A DNA stretch of 64,000 bases from Dehalococcoidia bacterium. GTDB taxonomy: Bacteria > Chloroflexota > Dehalococcoidia > SM23-28-2 > HRBIN24. Below, piece by piece: positions 46,273-54,928 of the stretch; the first letter of the stretch is position 1, and each line of letters starts with the position of its first letter. The stretch lies in the NCBI GenBank assembly GCA_025062275.1, contig JANXAP010000009.1, positions 40,366 to 104,365 of the forward strand, written 5' to 3'. Under the pieces are notes generated by a model. It searched no databases. It was not told the DNA's origin and saw only the letters and a list, made by a program, of their open reading frames with translations. Made by a program: the position numbers and the translations under genes.

Positions 46273-47286
46273 ATGCCGGGACAACCGCTGGGGCTGACCA
46301 TCAAGCTGGCCCTGTACCTGGCCAAGCAGAAGCTGAAGGGCCGCAAGCACTTCCCGCTGACCATGATCCTGGAGCCGCTGGAAGCCTGTAACCTCACCTG
46401 CACCGGCTGCGGCCGCATCCGCGAATACGAGCCGGTGCTGGACAAGTTCATGACGGTGGAAGAGGCGCTCAGGGCCGTGGAGGAGTGCGACCCGCCAGTG
46501 GTCTCCATCGCCGGCGGGGAGCCGCTCATGCACCCCCAGATAGGCGAGATAGTCAACGCCCTGGTGAAGCAAAAGCGCTACGTCTATCTGTGCACCAACA
46601 CGCTGCTGTACAAGCGGGCCTTCAAGATCATCCCGCCGTCCAAGTACTTCGCCTTCGTGGTGCACCTGGACGGTCTGCGCCAGACCCACGACATCGCTGT
46701 CGAGCGCAAGGGCGTGTACGACGTCGCCATCCGCATGATCTACGAGGCCCGCAAGCGGGGCTACCGCGTTTGCACCAATACCACCCTCTACAACGGCACC
46801 GATCCCGAGGAGTATCGTCACCTGTTCGAGATGCTGACCGACATGGGCGTGGAAGGGATGATGGTCTCGCCGGGCTTCGCCTATAAGGAGGTGGCCCACC
46901 ATCCCATCTTCATGCAGCGGCAAGAGGCACAAAGCTTCTTCCGCCGCATCTTTGAAGGCTGCCGTCGCGGCCTGCGCTTCTACAACAATCCGCTGTATCG
47001 CGACTTCCTGCAGGGCAAGCGATACTACGAGTGCAGCCAGTGGACGACGCCGACATACACCGTCATGGGCTGGCGCAAGCCGTGCTACCTCATCGCCGAC
47101 GGCCACGCCGCCACCTACCAGGAGCTGATGACCACTGTCCAGTGGGACAAATACGGCTGGGGAAAGGACCCGCGCTGCGATACCTGCATGATGCACTGCG
47201 GCTTCGAAGGCTCAGCCATCCTCCAGGCGATGGAGCGTCCCAGGGACCTCCTGGAACTGGCCTGGCGCTCCCTGCGCGGCGACTAG
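46273..47286 (+). CDS. hpnH: Adenosyl-hopene transferase HpnH (radical SAM)
   Basis: 337 residues from ATG 46273 after GGGAGG. Radical SAM cysteines C39, C43 and C46 (CNLTCTGC) are followed by the GGEPL loop SIAGGEPLMHP. The C-terminus has a SPASM-like cysteine group, DTCMMHCGFEG. It attaches 5'-deoxyadenosine to hopene, giving adenosylhopane, the first step of the extended side chain. Confidence 0.95.
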   Translation: MPGQPLGLTIKLALYLAKQKLKGRKHFPLTMILEPLEACNLTCTGCGRIREYEPVLDKFMTVEEALRAVEECDPPVVSIAGGEPLMHPQIGEIVNALVKQKRYVYLCTNTLLYKRAFKIIPPSKYFAFVVHLDGLRQTHDIAVERKGVYDVAIRMIYEARKRGYRVCTNTTLYNGTDPEEYRHLFEMLTDMGVEGMMVSPGFAYKEVAHHPIFMQRQEAQSFFRRIFEGCRRGLRFYNNPLYRDFLQGKRYYECSQWTTPTYTVMGWRKPCYLIADGHAATYQELMTTVQWDKYGWGKDPRCDTCMMHCGFEGSAILQAMERPRDLLELAWRSLRGD

Positions 47287-47291
47287 GCGCC

Positions 47292-48041
47292 ATGCTGGCG
47301 CTGTTCGTTGCTATTCGCCTGGAGGGGCGGGCCATCGAGCGACACCTGCGCAGCGTAGCACGGACAGAGCTGGAGGGGGTGCGCATATTGTCGGGACAGG
47401 CCCTGGGCAGCGATGTGGCCCTCTGCCTCACGGGCATGGGCAGCGAGGCTGCCCGACAGGCAGCGCGGACAGTCCTCCGTCACCTCTCACCCCGGGCCGC
47501 CATCTGCCTGGGCCTCGCTGGGGGCGCCGCCGATGGCGTCCGGGTGTCGGACCTGGTGCTGGCCCGGCGGACGGCCCTGTACGGCGGCCGCGCCTGGGTG
47601 GAGAGCGACCCGGCCTTGCTGGAGATGGCCCGGCAGGCCGCTGACGAGGGCGGCCTGCGCCGACACGAGGGCGTGGTGGTGACGGTGCCCCGCCTTCTCT
47701 TGCTGGAAGAGGAGAAGCGCACGGTCGGCGCCGAGATGGGCGCCCTGGCCGTGGAGATGGAGAGCTACCACTTGGGGGCCGCCGCTGCCGAGGCGGGCGT
47801 CCCCTTCCTTTCGGTGCGGGTGGTCAGCGACGCCGTGGGGCACTCGTTGCGGGTGCCTCCAGCCCTGCTGGACCCTCGGCGTCCCGTTGCTCCCTGGCCG
47901 GTGGCGCGGGCATTGGCCCGTCGTCCCCTGTTGGTCCCCACCGGCCTTTTCTGGCTGGCCAACCTGCGCCGGGCCACCAGCGCCCTGGGACGTTTCGCCG
48001 GGTCGCTGCTCAGCCAGTGGGCCAGGAGAGGGCAGTCATGA
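47292..48041 (+). CDS. hpnG: HpnG-like adenosylhopane nucleosidase
   Basis: 249 residues, ATG 47292, five bases after hpnH. A purine-nucleoside-phosphorylase-type fold with CLGLAGGAADG, then the C-terminal EMESYHLGAAAAEAGVPFL, where Glu binds the ribose. In hopanoid clusters HpnG removes adenine from adenosylhopane to give the ribosyl form. Overlaps shc by ATGA. Confidence 0.85.
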   Translation: MLALFVAIRLEGRAIERHLRSVARTELEGVRILSGQALGSDVALCLTGMGSEAARQAARTVLRHLSPRAAICLGLAGGAADGVRVSDLVLARRTALYGGRAWVESDPALLEMARQAADEGGLRRHEGVVVTVPRLLLLEEEKRTVGAEMGALAVEMESYHLGAAAAEAGVPFLSVRVVSDAVGHSLRVPPALLDPRRPVAPWPVARALARRPLLVPTGLFWLANLRRATSALGRFAGSLLSQWARRGQS

Positions 48042-49981
48042 GCGCTGGACCTCTCTACCGGGACCGGCAGCGGCTGGCCCAGGCCGTCCGCGAAGCGGTG
48101 GAGCGCTCCCGGGACTACTTCCTCCGTACCCAGCACCCCGACGGTTACTGGTGGGGAGAGCTGGAGAGCAACGTTACCATGGCCGCCGAATACCTGATGC
48201 TGACCCACATCCTCGGGGTGGCCGATCCCGAGCGCTGGCGGAAAGTGGCCAACTACCTGCGGAGGGAGGCGCGGCCCGACGGCACCTGGTCTATCTACTA
48301 TGGCGGCCCGCCCGACCTGAACGCCACCGTAGAGTCCTATTTCGCCCTCAAGATGGCCGGCGTCCCCGCCGACGATCCCCTCCTGCAGAAGGCCAGGGAA
48401 TTCGTCCTCTCCCGCGGCGGAGTCCCCAGGGTGCGGGTCTTCACCAAGATATGGTTGGCCATGCTGGGCCAGTGGGACTGGCGGGGAGTGCCGGTCCTGC
48501 CGCCGGAGTTCATGTTTTTGCCCACCTGGTTCCCTATCAACCTCTACGAGTTCGCCTCCTGGGCACGGGCCACCATCGTCCCCATTCTCATCATTCTCGA
48601 CCGGCGGCCCGTGTGGCCGGTGCCGGAGCACGCCCGCATCGACGAGCTGTTTCCCGTGCCGCCCTCGCAGGTGGACTACCGCCTGCCGCCGCCCCAGCGG
48701 CTGCTCTCCTGGAAGGGCCTTTTCTGGGGGCTGGACCATGCCCTGAGGGCCTACGGCCGGGTGGCCTTCCGTCCCCTGCGAGAAGCGGCCATCCGCCAGG
48801 CGGTGAAGTGGATCATCGCCCGACAGGAGGCCGACGGAGCCTGGAGCGGCATCCAGCCTCCCTGGGTCTACTCCCTCATCGCCCTCAAGCTCCTGGGCTA
48901 CCCTCTCGACCATCCGGTGATGAAGAAGGGGCTGGAGGCCTTCGAGGGCTCCTTCCGGGTAGAGGACGATGTCGTGTATTACCCCCAGGCCTGCATATCG
49001 CCGGTGTGGGACACAGCTCTGGCCATGATCGGCCTCCTGGACTCAGGTCTGCCGCCCGACCACGAGGCGCTGGTACGGGCCGGTCGCTGGTTGCTCAAGG
49101 AGCAGATCTTCACCGGCGGCGACTGGCAGTTCAAGGCCAAGGGCGTGGAGCCGGGCGGCTGGGCCTTCGAGTTCGACAACGACATCTACCCCGACGTGGA
49201 CGATACGGCCGAGGTGATGATGGCCCTGCACCGCACCCGCCTGCCCGAGGAGCGTCGCAAGCAGATGTCCCTGCGCCGCGGCCTGGAGTGGGTGCTGGGC
49301 ATGCAGTGTCGCGACGGCGGCTGGGGTGCCTTCGACAAGGACAACACCCAGCGCCTGATCACTCACATCCCCTTCTGCGACTTCGGCGAGGTGCTGGACT
49401 ACCCCACCGAGGACGTGACTGCCCACGTGCTGGAGATGCTGGGGCTGCTGGGCTACGGCCCCGACTTCCCACCGGCCCGCCGAGCCCTGGCCTTCCTGCG
49501 CCGCAAGCAGGACCCTGATGGCCCGTGGTGGGGGCGCTGGGGCGTGAACTACATCTACGGCACCGGCGCCGTGCTGCCTGCCCTGCGGGCCATCGGCGAG
49601 GACATGGGCCGCCCCTACGTGCGTCGAGCGGTGCGCTGGCTCCTCTCCCGCCAGAACGCCGACGGAGGCTGGGGCGAGTCATGCCACAGCTACGAGGACC
49701 CCTCCTGGAAGGGAAGGGGAGAGAGCACCGCCTCCCAGACAGCCTGGGCCCTCATGGCCCTGCTGGCAGCCCTCCCCGAGGCCGAGGACGATGCGCTCCG
49801 GGAGGCAGTGGCTAGGGGCGCGACCTTCTTGGTCGAAACGCAGGAGGAGGACGGCACCTGGCGAGAGCCTCAATTCACCGGTACCGGCTTCCCCCGCGAC
49901 TTCTACATCAACTACCACCTCTACCGCAACTACTGGCCGCTGATGGCCCTGGGCCGCCTCCAGCGCCTGCTCGGCACCTGA
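48038..49981 (+). CDS. shc: Squalene-hopene cyclase
   Basis: 647 residues from ATG 48038 behind GGAGAGG; an in-frame ATG at 48017 lies in hpnG. Catalytic motif DVDDTA is at residues 386-391. QW-type repeats such as QHPDGYWWGELE, QNADGGWGE and QEEDGTWRE are spread through the protein. Chain length fits a monotopic membrane cyclase that folds squalene into hopene. Last gene of the hopanoid operon. Confidence 0.96.
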   Translation: MSAGPLYRDRQRLAQAVREAVERSRDYFLRTQHPDGYWWGELESNVTMAAEYLMLTHILGVADPERWRKVANYLRREARPDGTWSIYYGGPPDLNATVESYFALKMAGVPADDPLLQKAREFVLSRGGVPRVRVFTKIWLAMLGQWDWRGVPVLPPEFMFLPTWFPINLYEFASWARATIVPILIILDRRPVWPVPEHARIDELFPVPPSQVDYRLPPPQRLLSWKGLFWGLDHALRAYGRVAFRPLREAAIRQAVKWIIARQEADGAWSGIQPPWVYSLIALKLLGYPLDHPVMKKGLEAFEGSFRVEDDVVYYPQACISPVWDTALAMIGLLDSGLPPDHEALVRAGRWLLKEQIFTGGDWQFKAKGVEPGGWAFEFDNDIYPDVDDTAEVMMALHRTRLPEERRKQMSLRRGLEWVLGMQCRDGGWGAFDKDNTQRLITHIPFCDFGEVLDYPTEDVTAHVLEMLGLLGYGPDFPPARRALAFLRRKQDPDGPWWGRWGVNYIYGTGAVLPALRAIGEDMGRPYVRRAVRWLLSRQNADGGWGESCHSYEDPSWKGRGESTASQTAWALMALLAALPEAEDDALREAVARGATFLVETQEEDGTWREPQFTGTGFPRDFYINYHLYRNYWPLMALGRLQRLLGT

Positions 49982-50061
49982 CGGGGCCGCCCAGCGAGGC
50001 TTATCGCGCTCGCCCGCCACGGCCTGCGCAGCGCCGCCAGGCGCTCGACCACTGGCGGCGG

Positions 50062-50601
50062 CTAGTCGCTTTGGCTCAGGGATGACTCACAGGCATCGGG
50101 CCAGTGTACCCTCGCCCGCCCATCCTCGAAGCGCCAGTCTTCCAGCCCGCCGGACGAGCTCTCGTCTTCACTCGAGCCGAATATCTCGTTCAACCGTTGC
50201 TCCAGCCGTCGCTCCAAGGCATCAGGGTCGTCTCTCAGCTCCTCCCAGGTGATGCTGCGAACCAGGTCTTCTGCCTCCCTCAGCGCCCGCACCACTTCTC
50301 TCCACCACTGCTCTCCAAGGATGCTTTTGGCGAGACCGAGCGACGTCCCCATATTGGTGACGAATGTCAGGCGTGGACATGCCTGTTTCGACTCAGCGTC
50401 CAGCAGGCCATGCACTCGGCCCCAGTCCTCCTCTGCGAAGGCATCGATGAACTCGACCAGCGTAGATTTGAGCGACTCGAACTGGGGCTTCGTGATGGTC
50501 CTCCCATCGACTATGGCCGTCTCTTCCTCTCCTCCACCTCCGCAGGCCGCTATGGCGACCGCGCCAGCCAGCGCCATCAGAAGCGATAACACACGACTCA
50601 T
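50062..50601 (-). CDS. Putative lipoprotein
   Basis: 179 residues. A short signal peptide ends in AIAAC, a lipobox, followed by a Gly-rich linker, so Cys20 should be lipidated. The rest is mostly helical and acidic, including FIDAFAEEDWGRVHGLL, which resembles the alpha/beta cone domain of SnoaL/DUF4878-like lipoproteins. No defined function. It is converging on the squalene-hopene cyclase gene and is alone on its strand. Upstream 50602-50835 shows no gene. Confidence 0.6.
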   Translation of the reverse strand: MSRVLSLLMALAGAVAIAACGGGGEEETAIVDGRTITKPQFESLKSTLVEFIDAFAEEDWGRVHGLLDAESKQACPRLTFVTNMGTSLGLAKSILGEQWWREVVRALREAEDLVRSITWEELRDDPDALERRLEQRLNEIFGSSEDESSSGGLEDWRFEDGRARVHWPDACESSLSQSD

Positions 50602-50835
50602 TTTCTCACCCCGCTGAACGGCCTCATTCTAGCGATGCTGGTTGTGCCGCGTCAAGGAACCACCACTCTCAGCAATCGAAGCGATGTGGAGCGGCAGAAG
50701 CCCCCAGCATCGGCGTGAGGCGCTGGCGGGTCGGAGGCCAGCCTTTTCCCCAGTCGAGACAGAATAGCCCACCGTTGCCCACCCGAGGTGGGCCGACGAC
50801 AGTTCGACAACTCGGGCCGACAGCTCTACAGCGGG

Positions 50836-51126
50836 CTAGCTGGCAGCCAGGGCCTGGAGTCGCTGGCGGATGAGGGCCTTGATCTCGCGCACTTTCTTCA
50901 GGTCGGGGTATATGCCGCCCTCCGCCTTGCGGTCGAACACCTTCTCCCCGCCCACATAGACCTCGAACCGACCGTCATGCACGGGGGTGACGATGACAGG
51001 GGCGTCGGCGCCGAACTCGTGCCAGATCTCGACCGCCATCCAGGCGGCCATGGGCAGGTGTCCTCAAGGGACGCAGTACTTGATCTCGATGGGCAGCTTC
51101 CCCAAGAAGCGGTCATCGCTGCTCAT
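50836..51126 (-). CDS. SelW/Rdx-family selenoprotein (in-frame UGA at codon 21)
   Basis: 96 residues if TGA at 51066-51064 is read as selenocysteine. ATG 51126 has GGAGGTG upstream. The redox motif is C18-V-P-Sec21 (YCVPU), then GHLPMAAWMAVEIWHEFG, matching the CxxC of Rdx proteins that is followed by YLPRAAWMAQEL. The rest, FEVYVGGEKVFDRKAEGGIYPD, is normal Rdx. A bSECIS-like hairpin sits right after the codon. Ordinary callers would annotate only the 71 residues from ATG 51051. It lies 27 bp after the SufT-like gene, probably cotranscribed. Function of bacterial SelW-like proteins is unsettled. Confidence 0.88.
51031..51049 (-). promoter_or_regulatory. Bacterial SECIS hairpin for the SelW-like gene
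   Basis: The stem GGCCGCC and GGCGGTC pair over 7 bp with one G-U pair and close a 5-nt loop TGGAT. The loop begins 21 nt after the UGA and has a G at its second position. Both fit the bacterial SECIS model (16-37 nt distance, G among the first loop bases). The hairpin is in the coding sequence, as expected for SelB recruitment. Confidence 0.7.
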
Positions 51127-51153
51127 GGCTACACCTCCCCTCGATCGGGCCCT

Positions 51154-51462
51154 TCAGTCCAGGCCCAGGGCCTCCTTCGCTTCCTCGCTCATGCGGTCGG
51201 GAGTCCAAGGGGGATCGAAGGTGAAGTCCACGTCTACGTACTTGACCCCGGGCAGCGCCCCGACCGCCTCCTCGATCTGCTCGACGATCATCGGGCCGAT
51301 GGGGCAGCCGGGGTAAGTGAGGGTCATGAGGATGTAGACGCGCCCGTCCTCCTGCACCTTGATGTCGTACACGAGGCCCAGGTCTACGATGTTGTAGGGT
51401 ATCTCGGGGTCGTAAACGTCCTTCAGGGCCTCGCGCACCAGCTCGGGCGTCACCAGGGCCAT
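51154..51462 (-). CDS. SufT/MIP18-family metal-sulfur cluster assembly protein
   Basis: 102 residues. DUF59 fold: ALKDVYDPEIPYNIVDLGLVY, then VYILMTLTYPGCPIGPMI with the reactive cysteine, and a final FDPPWTPDRMSEEAKE. Such proteins help deliver Fe-S clusters. It precedes the selenoprotein gene by 27 bp on the same strand. Confidence 0.92.
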   Translation of the reverse strand: MALVTPELVREALKDVYDPEIPYNIVDLGLVYDIKVQEDGRVYILMTLTYPGCPIGPMIVEQIEEAVGALPGVKYVDVDFTFDPPWTPDRMSEEAKEALGLD

Positions 51463-51579
51463 GGCTCCAGCCTCCTCTCGTCCCCTATTTTAGTCCTCGG
51501 CCGTCCCCTTCGCAGCACGAGGCGTATGGATGTAAGGTTGGCACGGCGCTAACTTGAAAGCCACCGGGAAGGACGAGGG

Positions 51580-54078
51580 TTGAAAGAGACGCTCCTGTTC
51601 TGGCTCTCGGCCCAGGCAGCGGCCTTGGCCGCCCTGCCCCTCTGCCTCCGCTTCTTCCGCGGCTTGCCCGACCGTGGCTACGCCTTCAGCAAGCCCCTGG
51701 GCGTCGTGGCCCTCGGCTACCTCTTCTGGCTGGGCGGGATGCTCAAGGTGTGGCCCACCGACCGCGGCGGCGCCCTGCTGGCGCTGCTCCTGCTGGCCAT
51801 CGCCTCGTTGGCAGTCGCTGGCGGACGGGGGCGGGAGCTGTGGCGACACCTGTGGCACCTTTGGCCCTACCTGGTGCTGGTGGAGTGCCTGTTCCTGTCG
51901 TCCTTCGTGTTCGGGGTCTATTTGCGCTCCTTCGTGCCCGAGCTGGTGTGGGGCGAGAAGCCCTTCGAGATGGCCTTCCTGAACGCTGTAGTCCGCAGCG
52001 ACACCTTTCCCCCTCCCGACCCCTGGCTGGCGGGCCACAGCATCAACTACTACTACTTCGGCTATGTGGAGGCGGCCTCCCTGTCCCATCTTTCGGGGAC
52101 CGCTACCAGCGTGGCCTTCTGGCTGATGCTCTGCCTGGTAGCGGCCCTGGCAGCGGTGGGGGCCTTCGGCCTGGCCTACAACCTGGTGGCGCTGCACCGG
52201 GGACGCCCGGTGGACGAGAGGGCGGCGGTCTTCGGCCTGCTGGCCGCGGGCCTTTTGCTATTGGTGGGGAACCTGGAAGGGGTCTTCGAGCTGCTGGCCC
52301 GCCACGGCCTGGGAAACGAGGCCTTCTACCGCGCCCTGGGCATCGCCGGGCTGAACGGCCCCTACGACTGCGCCGCCCGACCCCAGGACTGCCGCGCCTG
52401 GTATCCCACCGCCTTTTGGTGGTGGTGGAAGGCGACCCGCATGGGTTCGTCGTACGAGGTCCAGGAGTTCCCTATATTCAGCTTCCAGTTCGGCGACCTG
52501 CATCCTCATGTGCTGGCCCTGCCCACTACCCTGGCCGCGGCCGGGGTAGCGCTCCAGCTCCTCCTCGACGCACGCTCGGCGGGCGGCCTGCGCTGGCAGG
52601 GCTGGGTGCCATGGCGGCCGCTGGCGGCGTCGCTGGTGGTGGGCGCCGTCGCCGTCACCGATATGTGGGCCCTGGCGACCTTCCTGGCGCTGGCAGCGGG
52701 CGCCGTAGGCCTCGGGGCCTGGTCGTCCTCGGGCCGGCTGTCGGCAGGCCTGCGGGAGGGCGCGGCGGCGCTGGTGGTCCTGGGGGCAGGAGTCGCCCTC
52801 CTCTATCTGCCCTTTTTCCTGACGGTGGAGGCGTCGGGGCTGGGACTGGCAGTCAACCAGGCCTGGCAGGCCCAGGTGAGCGGCTATCCGCCCGTGCGCT
52901 CGGTCATCACCCGCCCCGTCCATTTCCTTCTGTTCTGGCTGCCCATGCTGGTCCTGCCCGTGGGGGCCCTGGTGCAGGCGCGGGGCCAGCCGAGGGGGGC
53001 CTGGTTGACTGTCCTGCCCTGGGCGCTTCCCCTGCTGGCCTGGGCATCCTACATCCTGGTCACCGAGGGCATGGGGCGCACCGGCCCCGAGCCGGCGGGA
53101 CTGGCGGGGGAGGCCGTCGTCCGGCTGGAGAACGGCAACTGGCTGACCATCGGCCTTCTGGCGCTGCTGCTGACCAGGGCCACCAGATGGCTCCAGGATG
53201 GAGTGGGCCAGGCCCATTCCGGCCCGGGCGGAGCGGCCCCGGCCTTCGCCTCTTGGGCGACGCTGCTGGCGCTGATGCTGCTGCTGGGGGCAGAGCTTTT
53301 CTTCGTCCGGGACCTGCTGGGCTTCCGCTACAACACCGTGTTTCGCTTCTGGTATCACGCCTGGACCCTCCTGGCAGTGGCCGGGGCCTTCGCCGCTCAC
53401 GAGCTGCTGGAGGGGCTGGGCCTGCCGTCCCGACGCCGACTGGCAAACGCTGCCTGGGCGGGCCTCGCTGCCTGCGTGCTGGCTGGCGGACTGGTCTTCA
53501 CGGTGCTGGTGGTGGCCGAACGAACGGAGGGGCTATCGCGATCGCCCCGAGGCCTGGACGCCCTGGCCCATCTGGCCCACAGCGACCCCCAGGAGTACCT
53601 GGCCGTTCGCTGGCTGGAAGAGAATGTCCGCGGCACTCCGACGGTGCTGGAGGCCACCGGCGGCCCCTACAGCGACTTCGGTCGCATCTCCTCTCGCACC
53701 GGCCTGCCGACGGTGCTGGGGTGGGCCAACCATGAGGTGCAGTGGCGAGGGGGCTATGACCTGCTGCTGGGCCGGGCCGAGGACGTCGAGCGTATCTACC
53801 TGACCCAGGACGTGCAGGAGGCGAAGGCCCTCATGGCCCGCTACGGCGTCCAGTTCGTGGTGGTGGGGAGGGTGGAGCGGGAGGCCCTCGTGGAGAAGGC
53901 TCCGGTGGAGGAGCGGGCTCGACGGGAGACGGCCCTGGCCAAGTTCGGCCTGTTCATGGAAGTGGCCTTCCAGGCCGGCGATGTGACGATCTACCGCCTG
54001 CCTCAGCAGGTGTACGCCCTGAACCTCCAGGGCTGGGAGGCCAGCCTCAGCGCAGGTGTTGGGCCAGGAAGTCCATAA
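51580..54078 (+). CDS. DUF2298 / Chlor_Arch_YYY membrane protein
   Basis: 832 residues, TTG start 51580. About a dozen hydrophobic spans; the N-terminus LLFWLSAQAAALAALPLCLRF, a SINYYYFGYV loop, and the FQFGDLHPHVLALPTTL segment with a DxHxH-like group are the signature of the Chlor_Arch_YYY family, found mainly in Chloroflexota and archaea. Its large loops and mixed hydrophobic core suggest a glycosyltransferase-like membrane enzyme, but activity is unproven. The C-terminal 130 residues are a soluble domain with GRISSRTGLPTVLGWANHE. The last 32 bp overlap the convergent hydrolase gene. Confidence 0.85.
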   Translation: MKETLLFWLSAQAAALAALPLCLRFFRGLPDRGYAFSKPLGVVALGYLFWLGGMLKVWPTDRGGALLALLLLAIASLAVAGGRGRELWRHLWHLWPYLVLVECLFLSSFVFGVYLRSFVPELVWGEKPFEMAFLNAVVRSDTFPPPDPWLAGHSINYYYFGYVEAASLSHLSGTATSVAFWLMLCLVAALAAVGAFGLAYNLVALHRGRPVDERAAVFGLLAAGLLLLVGNLEGVFELLARHGLGNEAFYRALGIAGLNGPYDCAARPQDCRAWYPTAFWWWWKATRMGSSYEVQEFPIFSFQFGDLHPHVLALPTTLAAAGVALQLLLDARSAGGLRWQGWVPWRPLAASLVVGAVAVTDMWALATFLALAAGAVGLGAWSSSGRLSAGLREGAAALVVLGAGVALLYLPFFLTVEASGLGLAVNQAWQAQVSGYPPVRSVITRPVHFLLFWLPMLVLPVGALVQARGQPRGAWLTVLPWALPLLAWASYILVTEGMGRTGPEPAGLAGEAVVRLENGNWLTIGLLALLLTRATRWLQDGVGQAHSGPGGAAPAFASWATLLALMLLLGAELFFVRDLLGFRYNTVFRFWYHAWTLLAVAGAFAAHELLEGLGLPSRRRLANAAWAGLAACVLAGGLVFTVLVVAERTEGLSRSPRGLDALAHLAHSDPQEYLAVRWLEENVRGTPTVLEATGGPYSDFGRISSRTGLPTVLGWANHEVQWRGGYDLLLGRAEDVERIYLTQDVQEAKALMARYGVQFVVVGRVEREALVEKAPVEERARRETALAKFGLFMEVAFQAGDVTIYRLPQQVYALNLQGWEASLSAGVGPGSP

Positions 54079-54754
54079 CCTTGCGCCAGGCGTCCTGGGC
54101 CGCATCGTGACGGTAGCTGGGCCGGTCCTCGTTCATGAAGGCATGTCCCGCCCCAGGGTACATATGGAACTCGTGAGGCTTGCCCAGCCTGGTCAGCTCC
54201 TCATCCAGCCTCGCCACGTCTGCGGGACTGGGGTTGGTGTCCTCCTGCCCGTAGAGGCCCAGCATCGGGCAGGAGAGCTGGGAGGCCAGGTCGAAGGGGG
54301 CCGGCCCCTCCCCCCAGGCCACCATCTTGTTTCCGCCGTAAAAGTCCACGCAGGCCCGGAAGGCGGGGTTCAGGCAGGCCATCATGAAGGCCACCCTGCC
54401 GCCCATGCAGAAGCCCATGATAGCCACCCGCTCCCTGTCTACCTCCTTCAGGGAGCGCAGGTGCTCCAGCGCCGCGTTCACGTCGCGGACTATCTGGTCG
54501 TCCCGGAGGCGGGCCATGCGCTGGAGGGGCGGGTCTTTGGCCTGCTCCTCCGTCTCGCGGTGGTATAGGTCTGGGGCGATGGCAGCATAGCCAGCCAGGG
54601 CCAGCCGTTCGCAGATGCCCTGGATGAAGCCATCCACTCCAGGAGCATGCATGATGACCACCACGCCCGGGAAAGGCCCCGCCCCGACGGGCACGTGCAG
54701 GTGACACCACATGGGGCTGTCGTCCACGGTGACCTGGTCCCAGCGCACCGGCAT
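54047..54754 (-). CDS. Dienelactone hydrolase family protein
   Basis: 235 residues from ATG 54754, behind GGAGGAG. An alpha/beta hydrolase with the nucleophile cysteine in MGFCMGGRVAF and the C-terminal catalytic histidine in PGAGHAFMNE. An Asp between them is in YGQEDTNPS. Cys as nucleophile is the mark of carboxymethylenebutenolidase-type enzymes. The substrate is not clear from context. Confidence 0.9.
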   Translation of the reverse strand: MPVRWDQVTVDDSPMWCHLHVPVGAGPFPGVVVIMHAPGVDGFIQGICERLALAGYAAIAPDLYHRETEEQAKDPPLQRMARLRDDQIVRDVNAALEHLRSLKEVDRERVAIMGFCMGGRVAFMMACLNPAFRACVDFYGGNKMVAWGEGPAPFDLASQLSCPMLGLYGQEDTNPSPADVARLDEELTRLGKPHEFHMYPGAGHAFMNEDRPSYRHDAAQDAWRKVMDFLAQHLR

Positions 54755-54858
54755 GGCAGCTCCTCCCTACGCCTCGCTGGCCTCGCTCAGCGCCATTATG
54801 CCCGTCCCGAAATTCCATAGCAACGCGAGTCCCCAGCGGCGGGGCCTGAGAAACAACA

Positions 54859-54887
54859 TTGACCCCAGGACAAAGGTGTTTTACCTT
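54859..54887 (+). promoter_or_regulatory. Candidate promoter of the MBL-fold gene
   Basis: TTGACC at 54859-54864, a 17-bp spacer and TACCTT at 54882-54887, 42 bp before the TTG start. Confidence 0.45.
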
Positions 54888-54928
54888 AACGTGAGGGCGC
54901 ATCGCCCGACGACAGGAGGGACGACGAG

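Noticed and set aside
50602..50835. A small gene in the gap between the lipoprotein and the selenoprotein
   Set aside because: Short frames here have no ribosome-binding site and no recognisable domain.
51031..51051. ATG 51051 as the start of the SelW-like gene
   Set aside because: It would remove the CxxU redox motif and has no ribosome-binding site, while ATG 51126 has a strong site and the frame through UGA matches the family.
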